This document shows, one piece after another, positions 17,289-25,282 of a DNA stretch of 37,381 nucleotides (its first letter is position 1; each line of letters begins with the position of its first letter). The stretch lies in NCBI GenBank assembly GCA_945907085.1, contig CAMDSS010000001.1:1-37381 (forward strand), given 5' to 3'. The notes below the pieces were generated by a model. That model did no database searches. It was not told the DNA's origin and saw only the letters and a list, made by a program, of their open reading frames with translations. Position numbers and translations under genes: made by a program. The stretch is from Cyanobium sp. NIES-981 (lineage in GTDB: Bacteria; Cyanobacteriota; Cyanobacteriia; PCC-6307; Cyanobiaceae).

Positions 17289-18691
17289 GACCCCATGATC
17301 AGCCCATTCGCCCTAAATCGGCAACCTATACACCAAATTTCCTGCGCAGACTTCGCCGGGGTTTGGATTCCTGGCTGAATTTGCTGAATGAATGGGATTT
17401 CCGCATCCCGATTGGCTCCGTACAATTTTTGGGGCTCAATCTTTTTTTGGTGAATGAGCCTGCCGCGGTGAAGCATCTGCTGGTCGATGGGGTTGATTCG
17501 TATCCGAAACACCCCTTCACTCTGTGGATTCTTGAGCCGTTGATTGGCCGAGCCATCTTTTCTGTGAATGGGATTGAGTGGGCTCGGCAGCGGCGCCTGA
17601 TGGATCAGGCCTTTCAGGTGGCTCAATTGCGAAAGGTGTTCCCGCAGATGGGAGGGGCCGTAACGGCGATGCTTGCGCGCCTCGATGCTTCGGTAGCTGC
17701 CTCTGCTGGCGTCGTAACGGTAGAAATCGATCAGGAGATGACCGTGGTGACTGCGGATGTGATCGTCCGCACAATCCTGTCGAGGCCCCTAGGGGCGGCT
17801 GAGGCCCGTGAGGTTTTCGAAGCTTTTGTGCGCTATCAGCGCCGCGCTGGCCAGGCCCTCATGCTGCGTTTTTTGCGGCTGCCTGAACAGTGGCTGCAGC
17901 GCTATTTGGGGCGCCATGCCAGCACGATCCGGGGCTGGATTCAGGCCGCTATTGGTCAGCGCATGGCGATGGGCGTCTCTTCCGACCTGTTGCAAGCCCT
18001 GATTGAGGCAGAAGACCCCGAAACCGGCAGCGGCTTCAGCGAAGAAGAATTGCTCGATCAGGTGTGCTTTTTATTTCTGGCGGGCCATGAGACATCCGCC
18101 AGCGCCCTTGGCATGGCCACCTATCTGCTCAGCCAATTTCCTGATGCGCAGCAGCGGCTCTTACAAGAGGTTGCGGTGATCCTTGAGGCTCGGCCTGCAC
18201 TGGGAGGCAACCCCCTCGATCCGCTGACGTTTGATGACCTGCGGCAGCTCCCCTATGGATCTGCGATTTTCAACGAAACGCTTCGCCTCTATCCACCGGT
18301 GAGCTTTTTCATCCGCGAGGCAGCTCAAGATTCTGAGCTGGTGGATCGGCGTTGCCCTATGCGTTCGCTGGTCACGATCTCCCCTTGGGTGATCCAGCGC
18401 CACGAGCACCACTGGAGCGATCCCGATGGCTTTCGACCCGAGCGTTTCCTTGCCGATACCGCCAGCCCGCAGGAGAAGCAGTGGGCCAAGGATGCGTTTC
18501 TGCCCTTCGGACTTGGTCCACGCAAGTGCCCAGGGGCAGCGTTTGCTTTGCAGGAGGCTTTGCTTGTGCTGGCCGAATTGGTGCGCCGCTATGAGCTGCT
18601 GCCCGATCTTGGCCACCAACCGGATCTAGTGGCGCGGCTCACCCTGCGCTCCCGCAATGGGGTGCGGGTGAGGCTGCGAAATCGGTACTGA
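17285..18691 (+). CDS. Cytochrome P450
   Basis: The protein has 468 residues from a TTG that overlaps the hydrolase stop (TTGA), with a purine-rich GGGGGAGG ribosome site just upstream. The I-helix oxygen-binding motif AGHET is at 266-270. The K-helix ExxR is Glu331-Arg334 in ETLRLYPP. The haem loop FGLGPRKCPG has the ligand Cys415. There is no clear membrane anchor, as expected for a bacterial enzyme. The AGHET and ETLRLYPP forms recall CYP110/CYP102-type fatty-acid hydroxylases, which would suit a long-chain product, but substrate class cannot be fixed from motifs. No ferredoxin or reductase partner lies in the window. Short N-terminal alternatives are possible. Confidence 0.93.
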   Translation: MRPHDQPIRPKSATYTPNFLRRLRRGLDSWLNLLNEWDFRIPIGSVQFLGLNLFLVNEPAAVKHLLVDGVDSYPKHPFTLWILEPLIGRAIFSVNGIEWARQRRLMDQAFQVAQLRKVFPQMGGAVTAMLARLDASVAASAGVVTVEIDQEMTVVTADVIVRTILSRPLGAAEAREVFEAFVRYQRRAGQALMLRFLRLPEQWLQRYLGRHASTIRGWIQAAIGQRMAMGVSSDLLQALIEAEDPETGSGFSEEELLDQVCFLFLAGHETSASALGMATYLLSQFPDAQQRLLQEVAVILEARPALGGNPLDPLTFDDLRQLPYGSAIFNETLRLYPPVSFFIREAAQDSELVDRRCPMRSLVTISPWVIQRHEHHWSDPDGFRPERFLADTASPQEKQWAKDAFLPFGLGPRKCPGAAFALQEALLVLAELVRRYELLPDLGHQPDLVARLTLRSRNGVRVRLRNRY

Positions 18692-18752
18692 CTGGGATCT
18701 CCACTGGCCCAGCTGGGATATGCTGGTGTCATATGACAGGCGTGGGGGTGGC

Positions 18753-19004
18753 ATGGCTGTGAGGGCAAGGCTGTTTATGAGTGGCCGCAGCCAGGCGCTG
18801 AGGTTGCCGGCCCGTTTCCGGTTCCGCGGCCAAGAGGTGGAGATCGAGCCGATGGGCCAGGCCCTTTGGGTGCAGCCCTGCGGGGAGGCATCGGCATCGA
18901 TGGGGACGTGGTTGGAGGCGTTTTATGCCGACCATCCCGCCCTGCCGGAGGCGTTCCTGGCCGATCGCAGGGATGCTCCCCCCCAGGAGCGGGATTGGTC
19001 TTGA
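18753..19004 (+). CDS. vapB: VapB-type antitoxin (AbrB-like)
   Basis: Eighty-three residues from ATG 18753. Residues 1-45 carry the swapped-hairpin AbrB pattern RLFMSGRSQALRLPARFRF, in which SGRSQA-R-P is diagnostic of VapB/MazE-type antitoxins; the acidic C-terminal tail would wrap the toxin. An ATG-like start 33 bases upstream is less likely because the fold begins at AVRARLF. The TGA at 19002-19004 overlaps the TTG start of the toxin gene, the normal coupled layout. It should neutralise the adjacent PIN ribonuclease and repress its own promoter. Confidence 0.85.
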   Translation: MAVRARLFMSGRSQALRLPARFRFRGQEVEIEPMGQALWVQPCGEASASMGTWLEAFYADHPALPEAFLADRRDAPPQERDWS

Positions 19005-19402
19005 GGCGCACCCTCGACACCAACATCTGCAGCTATGTGTTGCGGCGCCATCCGCCCCAGATGCTGCTCCGCTTTCAGGAGCTGAACCGGGATCAGCTGT
19101 GGCTTTCGGCGATTGTGGCGGCTGAATTGCGCTTCGGAGCCGCCAAGCTCGGATCGGATCGATTCAGCGGCGTGGTGGAAGCCTGGTTAGCGGGTTTTGA
19201 GCAGCTGCCTTGGCCCCTCGAGGCCACCCATCACTACGCCAAGATGCGCTCGGGGCTTGAGAGCCGAGGCACACCTGTGGGCAATCTCGATCTGATGATC
19301 GCCGCCCATGCCCTCGCAGAAGACAGCGTGGTGATCACCAACAATGCCCGGGAATTTCTGCGGATCCCCGGCGTTGCTGTGGAGGAGTGGTCTTTGGGCT
19401 GA
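19001..19402 (+). CDS. vapC: VapC-type PIN-domain toxin
   Basis: The 133-residue PIN protein starts at TTG 19001 inside the antitoxin stop. Conserved acidic residues are Asp6 in LDTNICSYV, Glu42 in AAELRFGA and Asp97 in NLDLMIAAHA, followed by VVITNNAREF, which ends the usual fold. VapC toxins cleave tRNA or rRNA when the antitoxin is lost. All catalytic positions and the full length are present, so the pair looks functional. The stop lies five bases from the stop of the convergent barrel gene. Confidence 0.92.
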   Translation: MRRTLDTNICSYVLRRHPPQMLLRFQELNRDQLWLSAIVAAELRFGAAKLGSDRFSGVVEAWLAGFEQLPWPLEATHHYAKMRSGLESRGTPVGNLDLMIAAHALAEDSVVITNNAREFLRIPGVAVEEWSLG

Positions 19403-19407
19403 TCAGC

Positions 19408-21366
19408 TCAAAAGCTCAGCATGACCTTGGTACCCACGCGCACTTGGCTGTTGCCCAGTAGTTGGCCCATGTCGAGCAGGCCGGCCGCGTTGCTCACGTA
19501 GAGGTCCACGGTGGTTTTCTGGTTGGCCAGCCAGCGGAGATTGAGGCTGCCGTTGGTGCCATTGGTCCCGCCCAGATCGGTGGCTACCGCATTGATTTCG
19601 GGGATCAGCTGGAAGCTTTGGCCCAACTGGATGTTGGCGCCGATGCCCACGCCCCAGGGCGTGCCAAGGCCGCTGGTGGCCAGTTTGGGGTTGAGGCTGA
19701 AGGCCAGCCAGGGGGTGGCCTCCCAGGTGTTCATGCTTTCAAAAAACAGATAGCCCTGGTAGCTGCTGGCTTGGTAGTTGCGGCCCACGCTGATGCGGCC
19801 GCCCGTCCAAAGCGGCAGGCCTTTGGTGGGACGCATCACCATGGCCTTGCCGCCAAAGCGGAGGTTGAGGTTGCCGCCGCCTTCGTAGGTGCTGATGAAG
19901 CTGTTTTGGGGGGAGATGCCGTTGAACTGCCCAGCCGCCACTTGGAATTGGAAGTCGTTGCTGACCGATACCCCGCCAAAACCAAACAGGTTGCCGCGGG
20001 AATCGGCATTGAAGCCGAATTGCTTGGTGCCATTGCTCGGGGTGAGGGCCGTATTCACACTCAGCCCGCCCAGGGCGAGGCTGGCCTGGCGGGCGGTGTA
20101 GTTGGGGCTTTTGGAATCGGGAGCGCCTGGGGTCCAGATGAAGCGGCCATTGAGCATCGGCTGCCAGGGGGCACTGGGCAAGGCCAAGATCGCCGTGCTG
20201 GGGCTGAGACCAAAGCCATTGGTGATGCTGCCCTCCAAGGCAATGCGGGGGTTCACCGCAAAATTGGTGCCGAGGCTGAGGATTGGTGTGCGTGAGTACA
20301 CCAACTTGCTATCAAAGCTGTTGTTGCCTGGCCCCAGGGGCACCATGGCCGAGCCAAACAGCTGCACCTGGGCATTGGGCCGGTAGTTGGCGCCCACGCC
20401 CAGGCTGATGTTGGTGCCGAAAAACTCCCCCGCCCCGCCTTGATTGGAGCCTTGGCTGGATGGCAACCAGCTCACCGCCGGTACTAAGGAGAGCTGTAGC
20501 TGCTTGGTGGCCTGCCAGGAGAGGGGCAAGGCGAGGGAGCCCACGATGTTGCGGGTCCACACCTTTTGGCCTGAGTTGTTGAAGATGTTGGCGTTGCCCA
20601 GCTCGCCACCGGTGCAGCTATTGCCTTGGCCGCCGCAGCCACTGCCCACGCTGAAGAGTTCGAGGGCCCCTTCTGCAGCCCACTGCCAGGCTTTGCCGCC
20701 GGCGAGGCGCCCCTTGAGGGCACCGCCGTAGATGGTCCAGAGGTTGCCGGGATTGTTGGGTTTGCTTGCAGGGGCGCTATAGAGGGGGTCGTCGGCGTAG
20801 GTGTAGTAGGCCGAGATCTGGAAGTTTTCGCTGAGGGAGAAGTCGCCGCGGAGCAGGTAGTTCTGGTTGCCCGAGCCGCCCGCTGCGCCGCCCCCTAATG
20901 GGCTCACCTGCTGGAAGATGATTTGGTCATTGCCCGATTCCAGCCCGTTGGCGGTGGGCAATTGGCCCAGGCGAATCAAGGTGCTGTAGCTATCGGCTGG
21001 GGGCTCCAGCCTCTGGATCAGAGCCTCCGCTTCGGCCTGGCTGGTGGGCGGCTGACGCTTCGGTGCCTGGCCGCTGGACGGTGGTAAGGATTGTTTTTCG
21101 CCTGGGGCCACGGGCTGCCAGACCACTGGCGCTGGGCCTGATCCGGGGGCAGGGGTTGGCATGGGCTTCCATTGGGGTGCTGCAGGCTGGCCGGGCTTGG
21201 CTGCGCCAGAGCTACCAGGGGAAAGGGGTTGCCAACCGGGCGTGGCTTGGCTGCCAGATTTGGTTTGGGCTTGGGGCAGCACCTGCCAATTGGGCTGGGC
21301 GTAGGCGGGGCCTGAGCAAACTGCAGCAAGTAGAACGGCCGCCCCCAGCCAGGGCTGGCTAGGCAT
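19408..21366 (-). CDS. Large outer-membrane beta-barrel protein of the polysaccharide export operon
   Basis: The product is 652 residues from the ATG ending at 21366, with a signal peptide (LGAAVLLAAVCSGPAYA). A proline- and glutamine-rich region at about residues 25-110 repeats a short W(Q/K)P-type motif four times. A long array of alternating beta strands follows and ends in TKVMLSF with a C-terminal Phe, the usual signal for insertion by the Bam machinery. It overlaps the preceding gene by eight bases on the same strand. The position after a Wza-like exporter and a co-polymerase suggests a role in secreting or anchoring polysaccharide at the cell surface. It does not clearly match a named porin family, so no symbol is given. 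Confidence 0.65.
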   Translation of the reverse strand: MPSQPWLGAAVLLAAVCSGPAYAQPNWQVLPQAQTKSGSQATPGWQPLSPGSSGAAKPGQPAAPQWKPMPTPAPGSGPAPVVWQPVAPGEKQSLPPSSGQAPKRQPPTSQAEAEALIQRLEPPADSYSTLIRLGQLPTANGLESGNDQIIFQQVSPLGGGAAGGSGNQNYLLRGDFSLSENFQISAYYTYADDPLYSAPASKPNNPGNLWTIYGGALKGRLAGGKAWQWAAEGALELFSVGSGCGGQGNSCTGGELGNANIFNNSGQKVWTRNIVGSLALPLSWQATKQLQLSLVPAVSWLPSSQGSNQGGAGEFFGTNISLGVGANYRPNAQVQLFGSAMVPLGPGNNSFDSKLVYSRTPILSLGTNFAVNPRIALEGSITNGFGLSPSTAILALPSAPWQPMLNGRFIWTPGAPDSKSPNYTARQASLALGGLSVNTALTPSNGTKQFGFNADSRGNLFGFGGVSVSNDFQFQVAAGQFNGISPQNSFISTYEGGGNLNLRFGGKAMVMRPTKGLPLWTGGRISVGRNYQASSYQGYLFFESMNTWEATPWLAFSLNPKLATSGLGTPWGVGIGANIQLGQSFQLIPEINAVATDLGGTNGTNGSLNLRWLANQKTTVDLYVSNAAGLLDMGQLLGNSQVRVGTKVMLSF

Positions 21367-23083
21367 CGCCGGCTTGCTGCGGGCTGGGCTGCACCAACAG
21401 CCAACCGGCCACGGGGGTGCCCTGCAATTGGAGCTGCTGCACCAGGGAGGCGAGTTCGCTTCGGGTAGCGGCACCCGGGGCGGCGAGCAGGATCTGGATG
21501 CTGCAGTGGCGGGTGGCGAGCAAATCGCTGCTGCAGAGCACCTCGGCGCTGTGGTTGTCTTCCCGCAGGGCGGCCTGCAGGCCGGTGGCGATCGGTTGGG
21601 CAGCGGTCGCAGAGAGGCCCATGGGGATGAGGGCCACGCTGTGGGGTGCTTCCAGGGCCCCTTGGGCGAGCAGCTGCAGGGTTTGTTGGTTGCTTTGGCT
21701 CACCCCTTGGTGCAGTTCAGCCAGCAGGGGATAGGGGAGGCTGGCCTTGAGCTCATCCATGGCAAACACCTTGCCGCTCCTGCGATCCACCACCAGGGCG
21801 GCGCCGCTGCCAAGAACCAGGCCGGCGAGCAAACCGAGGGCCATATTTCTGCTCTTTTTCGGGGATACGGGCCGATCCAGCAGGGTGGGGGTGGAGATCA
21901 GCTCCCAGGGATCGGTTTGTTTGGCCTGCTCCAGGGAGGCCAGCTGCAGCTGGTTTTCCAGCTCGGTGAGGGTTTTTTCATCGCGCAGGGCCTGGCGCAC
22001 CAGCTGGCGGTGTTCGAGCACAACCTCCTTGGGACGGGAGGAGGCCTGCAGGCTGGCTTGGGCCGTGGCGAGCTGGCCCTCGAGGAGGCCAATGGTTTGG
22101 CGATTGAGGGTGAGGATCAAGCTGGCCCGCTGGCGCTTGAGGGCGCGGATGATTTCGTCGTTGTCGCGCAGGCGGCTGCGCTTTTCGGCGATCTCGGCTT
22201 CCAGGGCCTGGTATTGCTTGAAGAGGTCTTGGTTGGCCGTGAGTTGGGGCGCTTGATAGAGCACGTTGCTGCCGGCGCCCCGGGCATTCGCGAGCTGTTG
22301 GCGCAGGTTGATCACTTGGCTTTGGGCGGCTTGGCGGGCCCCTTCCACGGATCCTCCGGAACCCCCAGAGCCGCCGCTGGCATCGCCTCCGGCCATGGGG
22401 ATGCCGTCTTGGATGCCGAGGCCATTGGCCAGGGCAAAGCTTTGGGCCCGGCGCATGGAGGCATCGGCCTTGGGTTCGAGGTCGTTGATGCGGCCTTGGA
22501 GGTAGGCAACGGCATTGGCGATATCGCGGCGCCGGTCGCGGCCGGAATACTCCTGGTAGGTCTTGGAAATCCGATCGATCACCGGCAGGATCAGGGGTTT
22601 GTCGCTATCGCGATAACTGATGTTGAGCACGGAGGTGCCTTTTTCGAGTTTCACCTCAACTGTGCTGACCCAGCTGCTGAATCGCATCCCATCCACTTTT
22701 TCGCCAGCGCGTTGTTTGCTGCTGCGCACGAAATCAAAGACCGGCTTGAGCACCGAGGGGCTCTGCAGGATTTGCACTTCGGTTTCGAGGCTGTCTTTGC
22801 CGCCGCCGCCACCCACCCCCGCCAGCCCGGCGAGCATGGGATTGGACGCTGCAAGTTGGGCCAGCCCGCCGCCACCGCCCTCATTGCTGGCGAGCACAAT
22901 TTGAAACTCACCCTCCCAAACCTGTTTTTGTTGCAGGGTGGCGATCAGGGTGAGCAGCAGGGTGCCCCCTGTCACCTTGGCAATCAACTTGGAGTGGCGC
23001 TTGAGGGCAGCACCCAGCTGGGCGAGATCGATCTCGTCGTTGTTCCGGGGTGCAGGGTTTTGGAGCGGATTTTGGTCAATCAT
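21359..23083 (-). CDS. Polysaccharide co-polymerase (Wzz/Wzc-like) with degenerate kinase domain
   Basis: The 574-residue protein has a first membrane helix near residues 37-50 (VTGGTLLLTLIATL) and a periplasmic Wzz domain with long coiled-coil helices between about 150 and 390. The proline-rich exit TPTLLDRPVSPKKSRNMA precedes a second helix near residues 417-437. The cytoplasmic C-terminal 130 residues follow the outline of a bacterial tyrosine kinase domain. Where Walker A should stand, however, the sequence is ALIPMGLSATAAQ, without the GKS lysine, and there is no tyrosine cluster. Such proteins set chain length together with a Wza-like channel. The ATG overlaps the upstream gene by four bases. 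Confidence 0.85.
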   Translation of the reverse strand: MIDQNPLQNPAPRNNDEIDLAQLGAALKRHSKLIAKVTGGTLLLTLIATLQQKQVWEGEFQIVLASNEGGGGGLAQLAASNPMLAGLAGVGGGGGKDSLETEVQILQSPSVLKPVFDFVRSSKQRAGEKVDGMRFSSWVSTVEVKLEKGTSVLNISYRDSDKPLILPVIDRISKTYQEYSGRDRRRDIANAVAYLQGRINDLEPKADASMRRAQSFALANGLGIQDGIPMAGGDASGGSGGSGGSVEGARQAAQSQVINLRQQLANARGAGSNVLYQAPQLTANQDLFKQYQALEAEIAEKRSRLRDNDEIIRALKRQRASLILTLNRQTIGLLEGQLATAQASLQASSRPKEVVLEHRQLVRQALRDEKTLTELENQLQLASLEQAKQTDPWELISTPTLLDRPVSPKKSRNMALGLLAGLVLGSGAALVVDRRSGKVFAMDELKASLPYPLLAELHQGVSQSNQQTLQLLAQGALEAPHSVALIPMGLSATAAQPIATGLQAALREDNHSAEVLCSSDLLATRHCSIQILLAAPGAATRSELASLVQQLQLQGTPVAGWLLVQPSPQQAGDA

Positions 23084-24318
23084 TTGAACGCCCCATACAG
23101 GCCATAAATTGAATACACGCCAAGCACGGGAGCCGTGAGTTCGTTCATCACGGTGATGCCGGCTGAAAGGGCCGAATCTTGGACGCGAATGATGTCGCCG
23201 GCTGCCAACACGGGATTGTTTGGGGCATCGGCTGGGGCATTGGGGTTGAAGGAGAACGTGCGGCGATCCAGTTCCCCTTCTCTGGTGAAGCGCACAAATT
23301 CCACTTTGCCGCGCAGGAGTTGGAGTCCGCCGGAAGCAATCAGGGCCTGGTTCAAGCTGCTGCCTTGGGGAACAATTGTGCTGCCGGGTTGCTTGACCCT
23401 GCCGCTCACAAACACACTCATGAATTGGGGGTTGAGGTTGGTTTGACCAGCCTTGAGCAGCTGCTCGCGCAGCACCACCGGGCTTCTGGCCACGCTCACC
23501 ACATCGCCGTCGAAGAGGCGAATGTTTTGGGATTCATCCCCTCGGGTGATCAGATCGATCAAGGCGAGATTGGTGCGGATTTTGCCGCCACCAGCACCCA
23601 AGGCTTGTTTGCGGGTGACTTGAATATCGGCGAGGTTGGAATAGGGGGTGATGCCCTGGGCGGCCCGGATGGCATCAAACAAGGTGGGGAAGCGGGAGCC
23701 ATAAATTCCGCCAGCGCTTGAGCTGGGGTTGGGTAGGGCATTGGCTTGATTGCCAAAGTTGTTAGGTCCGGCAGTTGGTTCGTTGGCTTTGCCCAGTTGA
23801 ATGCTCGTCTTGCCTTCAGACTTAATGCCGTCGAGCTCTTGATAGTCCGTAAGCGTGTAATACCCGGGTCGCCTCACCTCGCCGCCCACGTAGATGCGCA
23901 CGGGCCGATAACCCACCGGGCGGATGTAGAGCTCGGGATTCTTCACATAGGTCCGGAATTGCTGGGTGAGGAAGGAGCGCAGCTCCTCCACCGTGAGCCC
24001 TTCCACGTAGAGGGCTCTCAGGCGCGGCAGGTAGAGCGTGCCGTCGGGGCCGATCGAAAAGGTGCCGGAAAGCTCGGGGATATCGAGCAGCTCGATCTGG
24101 AGCGAATCGCCGGGGCCCAAGATGTAGCTGTCGTAGACGACTCGGGCGCGCTGGGGGCTGGCAGCGCTGGGCACTTGAGCGGCTGACTTGCCCTGGCCGA
24201 TGGGGATGGCCTGGGGCGCCGCGGGGGCCGCAATTGCCGGCAAGATGCCACTGGGGTAAACCCCCAGGCAAAGCCCAGTGATGGCAAGTAGGGAAGCAAC
24301 AGGCCGCAAACTTGCCAA
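23080..24318 (-). CDS. Wza-like polysaccharide export protein
   Basis: The protein has 412 residues from a TTG ending at 24318; an in-frame TAG lies just upstream and no better start exists. A signal peptide (ASLLAITGLCLG) is followed by the polysaccharide export domain, which starts near YILGPGDSLQIELL and runs to YVKNPELYIRP. SLBB-type repeats then begin with RIYVGGEVRRPGYYTL and continue with VFVSGRVKQPGS. This family forms the octameric outer-membrane channel for capsule or exopolysaccharide. There is no lipobox cysteine at the cleavage site, so the protein is probably not a lipoprotein. It leads the minus-strand operon, with an AT-rich leader upstream. Confidence 0.9.
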   Translation of the reverse strand: MASLRPVASLLAITGLCLGVYPSGILPAIAAPAAPQAIPIGQGKSAAQVPSAASPQRARVVYDSYILGPGDSLQIELLDIPELSGTFSIGPDGTLYLPRLRALYVEGLTVEELRSFLTQQFRTYVKNPELYIRPVGYRPVRIYVGGEVRRPGYYTLTDYQELDGIKSEGKTSIQLGKANEPTAGPNNFGNQANALPNPSSSAGGIYGSRFPTLFDAIRAAQGITPYSNLADIQVTRKQALGAGGGKIRTNLALIDLITRGDESQNIRLFDGDVVSVARSPVVLREQLLKAGQTNLNPQFMSVFVSGRVKQPGSTIVPQGSSLNQALIASGGLQLLRGKVEFVRFTREGELDRRTFSFNPNAPADAPNNPVLAAGDIIRVQDSALSAGITVMNELTAPVLGVYSIYGLYGAFK

Positions 24319-24376
24319 AAAAAACTACGCAAATTTTATATTTTCATGTGGGCCGCTCCTGAGTGCGGCTTGGCAG
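24319..24376 (-). promoter_or_regulatory. AT-rich leader of the export operon
   Basis: The minus strand upstream of the Wza-like gene is unusually AT-rich for this DNA and includes AATATAAAAT (complement of about 24335-24344), a possible -10 region about 20 bases before the TTG start. A short GCCGC/GCGGC dyad lies at 24352-24369. The promoter is not proven. Confidence 0.35.
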
Positions 24377-24463
24377 TTCATGTACTGGAATGCACGCCTG
24401 GCATGGGCCCCCCTGCCCCTTGAGGAGCTCGACGCCATCGACCAGGGTTCTTCGCAGGTCTGA
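24377..24463 (+). pseudogene. Possible antitoxin remnant before the PIN gene
   Basis: The short open stretch ends ARLAWAPLPLEELDAIDQG followed by a TGA that overlaps the PIN start as TGATG. This is the usual antitoxin-toxin junction. No antitoxin fold is visible upstream because the Wza leader occupies the space, so the antitoxin seems to have been truncated. The call rests on position and the overlap alone. Confidence 0.3.
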
Positions 24464-24846
24464 TGGCCTTTCTGCTCGACACCCACGCCCTGCTCTGGTG
24501 GTTGGCCGAGCCGGAGCGTCTTTCTCCAGTCGTGCAAGCGACCCTGGCTGATGCGGGCCAGACAGTTTTCATCAGTGCTTCAGCTTGGGAAATCGCCACC
24601 AAGCTCCGCCTTGGTTGCTTTCCCACGGCGGAGATACTTCTGCAAGACGGTTGGTCGCTGATGGAGAGCCAGGGTTTTCAGCCGTTGCCGCTGAGCTGGA
24701 GCCATGGCTTGCGGGCTGGCAGTTACCCCATGCCCCACCGCGATCCCTTTGACCGCTTGCTCGCTGCCTAGGCCGAGCTCGAGCAGCTGATCTTGATCAC
24801 CCTGGATCCCGCCTTAGCCCCCTTCCCCTGCCAAACCCTGTGGTGA
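24463..24846 (+). pseudogene. PIN-domain toxin with internal stop codon
   Basis: The frame starts at ATG 24463 with MAFLLDTHALLWWL, the typical first strand of the PIN subfamily paired with Phd/YefM-type antitoxins, and runs to DPFDRLLAA. There a TAG at 24769-24771 stops it after 102 residues. Reading on in the same frame restores the expected ending: the stop would be a Gln (CAG) in RLLAAQA, followed by ELEQLILITLDPALAPF, up to a TGA at 24844-24846. The nonsense change removes the last strand and the fourth acidic region, so the toxin is probably inactive. With its antitoxin apparently lost, this looks like a decayed module. Confidence 0.8.
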
Positions 24847-24874
24847 AACCAGTGGCGAGGGCCATCATGGGTGG

Positions 24875-25282
24875 ATGAACCGCTCGCTCGACTGGCTGCA
24901 TCAAGCCCAGGCCGATCTGGCCCAGGCCCAGCTCAGTGCCGATGGGGGCCACCATGAATGGGCCTGTTTTGCCTGCCACCAGGCTGCTGAAAAAGCTCTC
25001 AAGGCCCTGCACCTGCATCTCGGCCAGCAGGTGTGGGGCCATGGCTTGGGGCGCTCGTTGCGGGATCTACCCCCCGAGGCCTCTGCCTCCCTTGCAGTGG
25101 CTGTGCCTGATCTCGAAGATCGGCTGCGCATCCTGGATGCCCTCTACATCCCCACGCGCTATCCCGATAGCCTCCCCGATGGGGCCCCAACAGATCACTT
25201 CGGCCGTTTGCAAAGCGCAGACGCTTTCAGTCATGCCCGTGCGCTCGTTGACGCAATCGCTGCTGCGTTGGCCCAGCCCTGA
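24875..25282 (+). CDS. HEPN-domain toxin of a HEPN/MNT pair
   Basis: The 135-residue all-helical protein has the HEPN pattern. DWLHQAQADLAQAQL forms the first helix, WACFACHQAAEKALKAL the core helix, and YIPTRYPDSLP lies at residues 91-101, a motif typical of HEPN proteins encoded beside minimal nucleotidyltransferases. Such HEPN proteins act as ribonucleases and are silenced by AMP added by the partner. The start of the partner at 25233 lies 50 bases inside this gene, so the two are coupled. Catalytic activity is inferred from the family. Confidence 0.85.
   Translation: MNRSLDWLHQAQADLAQAQLSADGGHHEWACFACHQAAEKALKALHLHLGQQVWGHGLGRSLRDLPPEASASLAVAVPDLEDRLRILDALYIPTRYPDSLPDGAPTDHFGRLQSADAFSHARALVDAIAAALAQP

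Noticed and set aside
21374..23107. Open frame of 577 residues opposite the co-polymerase
   Set aside because: The minus strand has a complete Wzz-like protein with ATGA overlaps. The plus frame is alanine/glycine rich and without homology.
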